This document shows, one piece after another, positions 36,870-45,169 of a stretch of DNA of 51,865 bases. The DNA is from Actinomadura soli (GTDB lineage Bacteria > Actinomycetota > Actinomycetes > Streptosporangiales > Streptosporangiaceae): assembly GCF_005889715.1 (NCBI RefSeq), contig NZ_VCKW01000024.1, forward strand, positions 1-51,865. The letters run 5' to 3'. Position numbers and translations under genes: made by a program. The number at the start of each line of letters is the position of its first letter. The first letter of the stretch is position 1. The notes below the pieces were generated by a model. That model was not told the DNA's origin. It did not search any database and was given only the letters and a program-made list of their open reading frames with translations.

Positions 36870-39800
36870 GTGACCGAGTCCCGCACTCCCGAGCGCCGCT
36901 CGTCCCTCACGGCGCGCCTGGCGCGGCTCGGCTTCACCGACGCCGCCCGCGCCGAGCGGCTCCTCCTGGACGCGGAGAAGGGCTCCGGCGCCCGTCCCGG
37001 CGACGATCTTCTCGACGCCCTCGGCGGCACCGCAGACCCCGATCTCGCGCTCGGCGGGCTGCTCCGGCTCCTGCCGGCCGCCGATGAGAAGGGCGTCGGC
37101 GGGGAGCTGCGGGAGGCCCTGTCCGGGGAGCCGGGGACGCGGGAGCGGATCATCGCCGTCCTCGGGGTGAGCGCCGCGCTCGGCGACCATCTCGCCCGGC
37201 ATCCGGAGCACTGGCGGGTGCTGCGCGACGCTGACGAGACGCCGGCCCGGGACCCCCGCGACGATCTGCTGGCCGCCGTCGGCGCCGATCCGGGCGCGGG
37301 GGAGCCGGTGGCGTCCGGGTCCGGCCGCAAGACCCTCGTCGCGCTGCGCGTCGCGTACCGCAGGCGGCTCCTCGCGCTGGCGGGACGCGACCTGACCGGC
37401 CTCGCGGACGTCGCGGACGTCGCCGCCGAGCTGGCCGATCTCGCCGCCGCCGCGCTGGAGGCGGGCCTCGCCATCGCCCGCGCCGACGTCCCCGGGCACG
37501 GGACGTGCCGCCTCGCCGTGATCGGCATGGGCAAGTGCGGCGGGCGCGAGCTGAACTACGTCAGCGACGTCGACGTGATCTTCGTGGCGGAGGCGGCGGA
37601 GGGCGAGCCGGAGGAGGCGGCGCTGCGCACCGCGGCGCGGCTGGCGTCGGGGATGATGCGGGCCTGCTCGTCCAGCACCGAGGAGGGCGCGCTCTGGGAG
37701 GTGGACGCGGCGCTGCGCCCGGAGGGCAAGGCGGGCCCGCTGGTGCGCACTCTCGCCAGCCACCGCGCCTACTACGAGCGGTGGGCCAAGACCTGGGAGT
37801 TCCAGGCGCTGCTGAAGGCCCGTCCCGTCGCGGGCGACGCGGCCCTCGGCGGCCGCTACCTCGACATGATCACCCCGATCGTGTGGGACGCGGCCGAAGG
37901 GGAGAGCTTCGTGGAGGACGTCCAGGCCATGCGCCGCCGCGTCGAGGCCGACCTGAACCAGCGCACCGCCGACTCCGAGCGGCAGCTCAAGCTCGGCCCC
38001 GGCGGGCTGCGGGATGTGGAGTTCTCGGTGCAGCTGCTGCAGCTCGTCCACGGCCGGTCCGACGAGTCGCTGCGCGCCCGCGCCACCCTCGACGCGCTCG
38101 ACGCGCTGTCGCTGGGCGGCTACGTCGGACGCGACGACGCGGCGGCGCTGTCCTCGGCGTACCGGTTCCTGCGGCGCGTGGAGCACCTCGTCCAGCTGTA
38201 CCGGCTGCGGCGCACGCATCTCGTCCCGGACGACGAGGACGGCCTGCGCCGCCTCGGCCGCGCCCTCGGCCTGCGCCCCGACCCGGTAAAGGAGTTCACC
38301 GCGCTGTGGCGGCGGCACGCCCGCGAGGTCCGCCGCATCCACGAGAAGCTGTTCTACCGGCCGCTGCTGCTGGCCGTGGCGCGGCTGCCGGGGGAGGAGG
38401 CGCGGCTCACCCTGGCGGCCGCCGGCGCCCGGCTGGAGGCGCTCGGCTTCGCCGACCCGGCGGGCGCGCTCCGGCACATCGAGGCGCTCACCTCCGGCGT
38501 GTCGCGGCGCGCCGCGATCCAGCGGACGCTGCTGCCGGTCATGCTCGGCTGGTTCGCCGACGCCCCCGACCCGGACGCGGGCCTGCTCGGGTTCCGGCAG
38601 GTCAGCGACGCGCTCGGCACCACCCCCTGGTACCTGCGGCTGCTGCGGGACGAGGTGACCGTCGCCGAGCGGATGGCGTGGATCCTCGGCTCCAGCCGCT
38701 ACGCCACCGACCTGCTGCTGCGCGCCCCCGAGGCCGTCGCGCTGCTCGGCAGCGACTCCGGCCTGTCCCCGCGCCCGTTCGCGACGATGCGCGCGGAGGC
38801 CCTCGCGGCCGTCCGCCGCCACTGGGACTCCGGCCGGGGGTCCGGGGCGCCGGCGGCGGAGGAGGCGGCCGCGGCGGTGCGGGCGCAGCGCCGCCGGGAG
38901 CTGTTCCGGGTGGCGGTCGCCGACCTGCTCGGCCTCGTGGACGTCCGGACGGTCGGGGAGACCCTCACCGACATCGCCACCGTCACCGTCGAGGCCGCGC
39001 TCCAGGCCGCCGTCAACAAGATCGAGACCGGGTCGCGGGAGCCGCTGCCGACGCGTGTCGCGGTCGTGGCGATGGGCCGGTTCGGGGGGCACGAGCTCGG
39101 TTACGGCAGCGACGCCGACGTCATGTTCGTCCACGACCCCGAGCCCGGCGCGGAGGAGCGGGCCGCCGGACGCGCCGCGCACGCCGTCGCCGAGGAGCTG
39201 CGCCGCCTGCTGGCCCTGCCAGCGCCCGACCCGCCGCTGGAGATCGACCCGAACCTGCGTCCCGAGGGGCGGCAGGGGCCGCTCGTGCGGACGCTGGCGT
39301 CCTACGCCGCCTACTACGCCCGCTGGTCGGAGCCCTGGGAGGCGCAGGCGCTCCTGCGCGCCGACCCGCTGATCGGCGACCCGGGGCTGCGCGAGCGGTT
39401 CCGCGCCCTGATCGACCCGGTCCGGTGGCCGTCCGGGGGGATCGACGACGACGCCGTCCGGCAGATCCGGCGGTTGAAGGCGCGGATGGAGTCCGAGCGG
39501 CTCCCGCGCGGCGTCGACCGGCGGCTGCACACCAAGCTCGGCCCCGGCGGCCTCGCGGACGTGGAGTGGGTCGCGCAGCTCCTCCAGCTCCGGCACGCGC
39601 ACGAGATCCCCGGGCTCCGCACGACCCGGACCCTGGACGCCCTCGACGCCGCGGTCGGGGCCCGCCTCCTGGACGCCGAGGACGCCGCCGTCCTCGCCGA
39701 GGCGTGGTGCCTCGCCACCCGCATCCGCGGCTCGATCATGCTGGTGCGGGGCCGCGCGTCCGACCTGCTGCCCAACGATCACCATCGGGAGCGGACGGCC

Positions 39801-39911
39801 GTCGCCCGCGTCCTCGGCTATCCGAGCACGGGCGACCTTCTGGAGGACTACCGCCGCTGCGCCCGCCGCGCCCGAGCCGTCGTCGACCGTGTCTTCTACG
39901 GCGCGGACTAG
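36870..39911 (+). CDS. glnE: Glutamine synthetase adenylyltransferase/deadenylase
   Basis: A 1013-residue bifunctional enzyme that adenylylates and deadenylylates glutamine synthetase in response to nitrogen state. It has the two nucleotidyltransferase domains of GlnE: the first motif GMGKCGGRELNYVSDVDVIF near residue 217, the second AMGRFGGHELGYGSDADVMF near 733, each followed by a GlnD-PII-like helical region (KLGPGGLRDVEFSVQLLQL and KLGPGGLADVEWVAQLLQL). Length agrees with mycobacterial and streptomycete GlnE. I use GTG at 36870 (GGTGGAG just upstream); GTG at 36861 is possible. Its target, glnA with Tyr402, is at the right end of the window. Confidence 0.95.
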   Translation: MTESRTPERRSSLTARLARLGFTDAARAERLLLDAEKGSGARPGDDLLDALGGTADPDLALGGLLRLLPAADEKGVGGELREALSGEPGTRERIIAVLGVSAALGDHLARHPEHWRVLRDADETPARDPRDDLLAAVGADPGAGEPVASGSGRKTLVALRVAYRRRLLALAGRDLTGLADVADVAAELADLAAAALEAGLAIARADVPGHGTCRLAVIGMGKCGGRELNYVSDVDVIFVAEAAEGEPEEAALRTAARLASGMMRACSSSTEEGALWEVDAALRPEGKAGPLVRTLASHRAYYERWAKTWEFQALLKARPVAGDAALGGRYLDMITPIVWDAAEGESFVEDVQAMRRRVEADLNQRTADSERQLKLGPGGLRDVEFSVQLLQLVHGRSDESLRARATLDALDALSLGGYVGRDDAAALSSAYRFLRRVEHLVQLYRLRRTHLVPDDEDGLRRLGRALGLRPDPVKEFTALWRRHAREVRRIHEKLFYRPLLLAVARLPGEEARLTLAAAGARLEALGFADPAGALRHIEALTSGVSRRAAIQRTLLPVMLGWFADAPDPDAGLLGFRQVSDALGTTPWYLRLLRDEVTVAERMAWILGSSRYATDLLLRAPEAVALLGSDSGLSPRPFATMRAEALAAVRRHWDSGRGSGAPAAEEAAAAVRAQRRRELFRVAVADLLGLVDVRTVGETLTDIATVTVEAALQAAVNKIETGSREPLPTRVAVVAMGRFGGHELGYGSDADVMFVHDPEPGAEERAAGRAAHAVAEELRRLLALPAPDPPLEIDPNLRPEGRQGPLVRTLASYAAYYARWSEPWEAQALLRADPLIGDPGLRERFRALIDPVRWPSGGIDDDAVRQIRRLKARMESERLPRGVDRRLHTKLGPGGLADVEWVAQLLQLRHAHEIPGLRTTRTLDALDAAVGARLLDAEDAAVLAEAWCLATRIRGSIMLVRGRASDLLPNDHHRERTAVARVLGYPSTGDLLEDYRRCARRARAVVDRVFYGAD

Positions 39912-39984
39912 CCGCGTTCACCGGGTTGGCCGGGGTTGGCGGGGGCCGGGCCTGCGGCAGGCGCTCGCGGGGGGCTTGTACGAC

Positions 39985-40911
39985 CTAAGCGGGTTGGGAT
40001 GTACGACCAGAGTTGTACGTGGAGCGTGTGGCGCCGCCTCCGGTCGCGGCGGCGGCATGGCCGTGACCGTGACCGGGTGCGGGCTCGCCGGCGCCGCGCC
40101 GGACGCGGTGCGCGATGCCGTGCGCGATCCGGGCCCGCGCGACGATGATCGGTTCGGGGTACCTCACGTAGAGGATCCACGACAGCCACGCCGCGCCGCC
40201 GACCAGCGCGAATCCGGCCACGGCGTCCAGCACGTAGTGGTTGGCGGTGGCGAGGATCACGTACACGGTCGTGATGGGGTACAGCGCGCCGAGCGCCTTG
40301 GCCCACTTCTGCGTAGCGAGCTTGACCAGGACGATGCCGCACCACAGTGACCACCCTGCGTGCATGGACGGCATCGCCGCGTACTGGTTGGTGAGCGTCC
40401 CGGACGCGTCGCTGGCGTACAGGCCGAGCGAGTGCAGCGCGGTCACGGGGTCGACGAAGCCCTCGTTGTGCAGGAACCGCGGCGGGGCCAGCGGGTAGAG
40501 CCAGAAGCCGATCAGAGCCACGCCGGTGGCCGTCATGATCGACGTGCGGAGCCAGCGGTAGTGCTCGGGCCGGTAGCGGTACAGCCAGAGGACGACCCCG
40601 AGCGTCACGATGAAATGCATCGTGGCGTAGAAGATGTTCGCGCTGCGTGCAAGCCAGGGCACCGAGAGCAAGGTCTGATTGAGATGAAGCTCGACGTCCA
40701 GCCCCAGGTACCGTTCCACACCGAGAATCTGGTCGGCGTGCGCGAACGCAGGCCCCGTGCCGTCCTGAACCAGGATGATCCGCGTCAGCGTATAGCCGGT
40801 GTAGAAGAGCACGACCAGAAGAAGCTCACGCCACACCGGAGGAGCGGTGAGCACCCGTCGCCGCTTCGTCGCGGCCGCTGCTTGGGGGGGCGGTTGAGCC
40901 ATGGTACCCAT
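39985..40911 (-). CDS. PAP2/inositol-phosphotransferase-like membrane protein
   Basis: A 308-residue membrane protein with about six helices. The C-terminal part carries a PAP2-superfamily pattern: YPLAPPRF, PSMHAGWSLW (His184) and TANHYVLDAVAG (His225, Asp229), as in Aur1/Ipt1-like enzymes that act on lipid-linked phosphates. The last 50 residues are basic and His/Ala-rich, probably cytoplasmic and disordered. ATG at 40911, alternative 40902. Convergent with glnE over a 73-bp gap; divergent from the hydrolase at 41136. A role in phospholipid or polyprenyl-phosphate metabolism is inference. Confidence 0.8.
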   Translation of the reverse strand: MGTMAQPPPQAAAATKRRRVLTAPPVWRELLLVVLFYTGYTLTRIILVQDGTGPAFAHADQILGVERYLGLDVELHLNQTLLSVPWLARSANIFYATMHFIVTLGVVLWLYRYRPEHYRWLRTSIMTATGVALIGFWLYPLAPPRFLHNEGFVDPVTALHSLGLYASDASGTLTNQYAAMPSMHAGWSLWCGIVLVKLATQKWAKALGALYPITTVYVILATANHYVLDAVAGFALVGGAAWLSWILYVRYPEPIIVARARIAHGIAHRVRRGAGEPAPGHGHGHAAAATGGGATRSTYNSGRTSQPA

Positions 40912-41135
40912 CTTTGCCGCACGGCCCCCTAATTGAGATCACCGCGACGAATGGTCTTCATCTCAGACTTGAGTAGTACGACCCTGATGCGGTATCCGGA
41001 CTTTCGGGGGATGGGCCCCGGGGACGCCTCCCCCTCCGGCTCCCCCCATGTGGAGCCTCTGGAGTTGATCAGGAGTCAGCATAGGAGCCCCTGGGTAGAT
41101 CAGGGTCGCCCCCCGCGACACGAACGGGGGGACGA

Positions 41136-42689
41136 ATGGCCCGCTTTTGGGCGATACCTGGCATTGCGGTAGTCGGCGCCATCGCGGTGGCCGCTTCTGG
41201 TCTGAACTACGCCTCTGGTGGTACACACGTGGGCCATGCGGCGGTGCTGAGCATATCGCCCGCGAGCGTCCGTCCGCCGGAATGGAAGCGGTGCACGGGG
41301 CTCCCGTCGCCGCCCCCGGGCACGGTGCCGCCGCCCACCGGATTCCGCTGCGCGACGGTGAAGGTGCCGCTCGACCACGCCAGGCCGTCCGGCGAGAAGA
41401 TCGACATCGCGCTGATCAAGGTTCCGGCCACCGACGGCCGGCGCCGCGCCGGCTCGCTGGTGTTCAACTTCGGCGGCCCCGGCGGCGAGGGCGTCGGCGC
41501 GCTCGCCCAGGCCGCGGGCCAGTACTCCGACCTCGGCGCCCGCTACGACCTGGTCGGGTTCGACCCGCGCGGCGTCGGGCGCAGCGCCCCGGTCACATGC
41601 GCCGGAACCCGGCAGATGGACGAGCTCACCGCCCGGGACGACAGCCCCGACACCCCCGCCGAGGAGAAGGCGTACATCGGCGGCCGCGCCGCCTATGTCA
41701 AGCAATGCCAGGCGCGGTCGGGCAGGCTCCTGCCCCATGTCGGCACGCTGAGCGCCGCCCGCGACCTGGACCTGGTCCGCGCCGCGCTCGGCGACGAGAA
41801 GCTGCACTACTTCGGGATCTCCTACGGCACCTGGCTCGGCGGCGCGTACGCCCACCGGTTCCCCGGCCGGGTCGGACGGGCCGTCCTCGATGGAGCCGTC
41901 GACACCAAGATCGGCAGTAAGGATCTCGCGCTCCAGCAGGCCGCCGGGTTCCAGCGCGCCCTCGGCGCCTTCGGGGCCGCCTGCGCCCGGCTGGGTCCGA
42001 AGGCGTGCCCGCTGGGCGCCGACGGCCCGGCCGTCGTGAGATCCACGGCACGGATCCTCGCCGGGCTCGACCGCAGGCCGCTGCGAACGTCCGGCGGCCG
42101 CAGGCTCACCCAGAGCCTCGGCACGACCGGGGCCGCCGCCGCGCTCTACTCCCGCGACGCCTGGCCGTACCTCGCGCAGGGCCTCGTCGACGCCGCGAAA
42201 CGCCGCGACGGCTCGCTGCTGCTCGCGCTCGCCGACGTCCTGAACGGCCGCAGGCAGGACGGGACCTACAGCAACCTGACCGCCGCCAACACCGCGATCA
42301 CCTGCGCGGACGGCACGGAGCGCCGCACCCCGGCCGACGTCCGGCGCCTCCTTCCCGCGTTCCGCAACGCCTCGCCGATCTTCGGGACGTCCATGGCGTG
42401 GGGCCTGCTGCAGTGCACCGGCTGGCCGGTGCGGGGCGACGACGCGGCGCGCGAGGTGTCCGCCCCGTCCGCCGCGCCGATCCTCGTCGTCGGCAACACC
42501 GGCGACCCGGCCACCCCGTACGCGTGGGCGCCCGCGCTGACCCGGGCCCTGGGCGGACGGGCGACGCTCCTCACCTTCAAGGGGGAGGGGCACGGCGCCT
42601 ACGACACCGGCGACCTCTGCGTCCGCGCGCGGGTGAACGCCTACCTCCTCGACGGCACCGTCCCGCCCGCCGGGACGACCTGCGCCTGA
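41136..42689 (+). CDS. Secreted alpha/beta-hydrolase (tripeptidyl aminopeptidase-like)
   Basis: A 517-residue exported hydrolase of the TAP/SlpD-E class, which releases N-terminal tripeptides from extracellular proteins. Signal or anchor helix at residues 5-21. Oxyanion loop FNFGGPGGEG (about 110), nucleophile Ser229 in GISYGTW, acid in NTGDPATPY (about 455) and His in GEGHGAY (about 484); a TAP-like C-terminal domain surrounds these. ATG at 41136 follows GGGGGG. The gap 40912-41135 contains no gene; TTGAGT/GTATCC at 17-bp spacing (about 40970-41000) is a weak promoter candidate. Confidence 0.9.
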   Translation: MARFWAIPGIAVVGAIAVAASGLNYASGGTHVGHAAVLSISPASVRPPEWKRCTGLPSPPPGTVPPPTGFRCATVKVPLDHARPSGEKIDIALIKVPATDGRRRAGSLVFNFGGPGGEGVGALAQAAGQYSDLGARYDLVGFDPRGVGRSAPVTCAGTRQMDELTARDDSPDTPAEEKAYIGGRAAYVKQCQARSGRLLPHVGTLSAARDLDLVRAALGDEKLHYFGISYGTWLGGAYAHRFPGRVGRAVLDGAVDTKIGSKDLALQQAAGFQRALGAFGAACARLGPKACPLGADGPAVVRSTARILAGLDRRPLRTSGGRRLTQSLGTTGAAAALYSRDAWPYLAQGLVDAAKRRDGSLLLALADVLNGRRQDGTYSNLTAANTAITCADGTERRTPADVRRLLPAFRNASPIFGTSMAWGLLQCTGWPVRGDDAAREVSAPSAAPILVVGNTGDPATPYAWAPALTRALGGRATLLTFKGEGHGAYDTGDLCVRARVNAYLLDGTVPPAGTTCA

Positions 42690-42744
42690 CCGGCCTCCGC
42701 ACCTTTTTGGCAAGTTTCACCATTGATCCCGACCGCTGGTATGG

Positions 42745-42760
42745 ACTGGTCTAGACCAAT
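42745..42760 (+). promoter_or_regulatory. DasR-responsive element (dre)-like operator
   Basis: ACTGGTCTAGACCAAT, with a perfect TGGTCTAGACCA core at 42747-42758, nearly equals the Streptomyces dre consensus ACTGGTCTAGACCACT (15 of 16). It lies 19 bp upstream of the ATG of a secreted N-acetylhexosaminidase, next to the GGAGGAGGA ribosome-binding site. Binding by the GntR-family, GlcNAc-phosphate-sensing repressor DasR would repress the gene until amino sugars appear. DasR itself is not in the window. Confidence 0.9.
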
Positions 42761-42778
42761 GAGCGGAGGAGGATCATT

Positions 42779-44518
42779 ATGAGGAACGGTGGCCGAACCC
42801 TCGTGTCCATCGCCGCGGTCGCGGCGCTCGGGCTGGCGCTGGCCCCGCCCGCCCACGCGCAGGCGCCGCCGGGCAAAGGCCGGGGCTGCGACGTCGACGC
42901 CCAGCTCGCCAGGATGACCGACGCCGAGAAGGTCGGCCAGATGGTCATGGTGTCCACCGGGGCCAAACCGGACGGCATGCCCATCGACGAGACCCGCCGC
43001 GCGATCCAGGAACTGAAGATCGGCTCGACCCTCACCCACGAGCCGGAGAACCCCGCGATCGCCGCCCGCTACGCCAACCAGATGCAGCGCTGGGCGCGCG
43101 ACACCCGCCTCGGCCTGCCGCTCCTCGTCTCGGGGGACTTCGAGTTCGGCACCACCCACAACGTCCGCGAGGGCACGACCCCGCTGCCCAACGCGATGGG
43201 CCTCGGCGCCGCCCGCGACCCGCGCCTCGCCCGCGAGGCCGCCGTGATCACCGCGGCGGAGGCCCGCGCGATGGGCTTCCACTGGGGCTACGCGCCGGTC
43301 GCCGACGTCAACACCAACCCCGCCAACCCGATCATCGGCGTCCGGTCGTTCGGCGAGCGCACCGACCTCGTCACCGATCTCGTCGAGGCGCAGGTGCGCA
43401 CCTACAACCAGGCCGGCCTGATCGCGACGCCCAAGCACTTCCCCGGGCACGGCGACACCGAGTTCGACAGCCACCTGGAGCTGCCGGCCGTCACCTACGA
43501 CCGCGCGACCCTCGAAAAGGTGCACCTGCCCCCGTTCCGCAGCGCGATCGAGGCGGGCGCCGACTCGATCATGACGGCGCACGTCGTGGTGAAGGCCATC
43601 GACCCCGACCTGCCCGCCACGCTGTCGCCCAAGGTCCTGACCGGCCTGCTCCGCGAGGAGATGGGCTTCGACGGGCTCATCGTCACCGACGCCATGGACA
43701 TGGACGCCATCGACAAGAACTGGGGCACCCGCCAGGCCACGGTGATGGCGGTCGAGGCGGGCGCGGACGTCATCATGTCCACCGGCGGCTTCGAGACCCA
43801 CGCCGAGGCGGTCGACGCGCTCGCCGACGCCCTGAGCGACGGCTCGCTGAGCGGGGAGCGGGTGAACGCGTCCGTCCGGCGCATCCTCGGCCTCAAGTGC
43901 AAGTACAAGGTGGGGGACCACCGCTACGCCGACCCCGGGACGGCCGAGAAGGTCTCCGGCAACAAGCGGTTCCAGCGGCGCGCCCTCGACATGGGACTCG
44001 CCGCGACGACCCTGGTGCGCAACGACGGCGACGTCCTCCCGTTCGACCCGGAGTCCGATGACAGGACGCTCGTCGCCGGCGCCGTCCAGACCCAGGTGTT
44101 CGCCGACCAGGTCGCCGCCGTCTCGGACGGTCCCGTGGAGACCTGGCAGGCCGCGACGACCGACCCGACCGACGCGGAGATCGCCGACGCCGTCAAGCGC
44201 GCCGCGTCCGCCGACCGCATCCTCGTCGCGACGTTCTCGTCCAAGCCGCTGCCCGCGGGGCAGGCCAAGCTCGTCAAGGCGCTGCAGGCGACCGGCAAGC
44301 CGGTCGCGGCGCTCGCGATCGGGCTGCCGTACGACCTCACGTCCTACCCGGACGTGAAGGCGTACATCGCGACCTACGGCACGACCGCCCGCACCCAGCG
44401 GATCGACCTGACCATGCACAAGGCCGCCGCGCGCGTCGTCTTCGGCGAGCAGCCCGGCGGGCGCCTGCCGGTCACGATCAAGGGCCTGTACCCGTACGGC
44501 CACGGCCTGCGGTACTGA
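42779..44518 (+). CDS. Secreted GH3 beta-N-acetylhexosaminidase (NagZ-like)
   Basis: A 579-residue exported glycoside hydrolase family 3 enzyme, expected to release GlcNAc from chitin fragments or peptidoglycan. Signal peptide: VSIAAVAALGLALAPPAHA-Q. Catalytic elements: KHFPGHGDTEFDSH near residue 218 (the NagZ-specific loop with its catalytic His) and nucleophile Asp304 in LIVTDAMDM. A C-terminal GH3 domain of about 200 residues follows (LVRNDGDVLPF). ATG at 42779 has AGGAGGA 7-9 nt upstream. Regulated by the dre-like operator; the product links to DasR signalling. Confidence 0.92.
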   Translation: MRNGGRTLVSIAAVAALGLALAPPAHAQAPPGKGRGCDVDAQLARMTDAEKVGQMVMVSTGAKPDGMPIDETRRAIQELKIGSTLTHEPENPAIAARYANQMQRWARDTRLGLPLLVSGDFEFGTTHNVREGTTPLPNAMGLGAARDPRLAREAAVITAAEARAMGFHWGYAPVADVNTNPANPIIGVRSFGERTDLVTDLVEAQVRTYNQAGLIATPKHFPGHGDTEFDSHLELPAVTYDRATLEKVHLPPFRSAIEAGADSIMTAHVVVKAIDPDLPATLSPKVLTGLLREEMGFDGLIVTDAMDMDAIDKNWGTRQATVMAVEAGADVIMSTGGFETHAEAVDALADALSDGSLSGERVNASVRRILGLKCKYKVGDHRYADPGTAEKVSGNKRFQRRALDMGLAATTLVRNDGDVLPFDPESDDRTLVAGAVQTQVFADQVAAVSDGPVETWQAATTDPTDAEIADAVKRAASADRILVATFSSKPLPAGQAKLVKALQATGKPVAALAIGLPYDLTSYPDVKAYIATYGTTARTQRIDLTMHKAAARVVFGEQPGGRLPVTIKGLYPYGHGLRY

Positions 44519-44627
44519 CCGTCCTCCAGCCCCCACCCACCACCATTCAACGGACGAGCTCCGCTCGACGGCCTGTCCTCCAGCCCCCACCCACCACCAT
44601 GCAACGGACGAGCTCCGCTCGACGGCC
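44517..44627 (-). repeat. Dispersed repeat element, tandem copies B1 and B2
   Basis: Two 54-bp-period copies at 44517-44571 and 44575-44627, differing at one position within the shared core, in opposite orientation to copy A (23284-23340). B1 begins with the last two bases of the hexosaminidase TGA stop. Both carry ACGAGCTCCGCTCG, the same internal palindrome. They lie just before the terminator hairpin. Confidence 0.88.
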
Positions 44628-44633
44628 CGGACC

Positions 44634-44672
44634 GCCCGGGTGCGCCGCCTCCCCCGATCGGCGCACCCGGGC
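44634..44672 (+). terminator. Bidirectional-looking terminator
   Basis: A perfect 13-bp stem, GCCCGGGTGCGCC (44634-44646) with GGCGCACCCGGGC (44660-44672), 13-nt loop, followed by TCCTTT. It lies between the hexosaminidase and the convergent OsmC gene and can serve both. Confidence 0.85.
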
Positions 44673-44685
44673 TCCTTTCCCCGCC

Positions 44686-45078
44686 TCAGACGACCTGCTC
44701 GACCCTCATGGGCTCCCTGAGGGCGTTGCCGACCGTGCAGTACTTCTCGTGCACCCGCTCGGCCACGGCCTTCAGCACGTCACCGGCCTTGGCGTCGCCT
44801 TCGGGGAGCTCGACGTCATAGGTGACCGTGATCGTGCCCAGCGTGCTCGTCGCGACCTTGTCGGCCTGGACCGTCGCGGCGAGCCGCGCCATCCGGTGCC
44901 CGCGCTGCGCCGTCAGCGGCTCCACGGTCACCAGCTCGCAGCCGCCGAGCGCCGCCAGCAGCAGCTCGACCGGCGTGAACACGCCCTCGGCGCCCGAGTC
45001 GCCGATGGCGACCCGCGCGCCCCGGTCGTTGACCGCCTGGAACCCGTCCTCGGTGCGCTCCACCCTCACCTCGGTCAT
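44686..45078 (-). CDS. OsmC/Ohr-family peroxiredoxin-like protein
   Basis: A 130-residue thiol peroxidase of the OsmC family, which reduces organic hydroperoxides. The two catalytic cysteines are Cys47 (LLAALGGCELV) and Cys114 (HEKYCTVGNAL). ATG at 45078 is favoured because GGAGG lies 8 nt upstream; ATG at 45084 is too close to that site. It ends near the shared terminator and lies downstream of the SNF2 gene's 3' end in the opposite order, with its own promoter in 45079-45169. Confidence 0.92.
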   Translation of the reverse strand: MTEVRVERTEDGFQAVNDRGARVAIGDSGAEGVFTPVELLLAALGGCELVTVEPLTAQRGHRMARLAATVQADKVATSTLGTITVTYDVELPEGDAKAGDVLKAVAERVHEKYCTVGNALREPMRVEQVV

Positions 45079-45169
45079 CGCCATCCCCTCCGATCACCTG
45101 TCCTCGCCCGCGTGAACAGCGGCCTCGGCCGGGTTCTTCCCCACTCAGGGACGGTTCAGGACGCGGCGC

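Noticed and set aside
40963..41226. 87-residue reverse ORF over the hydrolase start
   Set aside because: Low-complexity Pro/Gly sequence overlapping a confident gene start.
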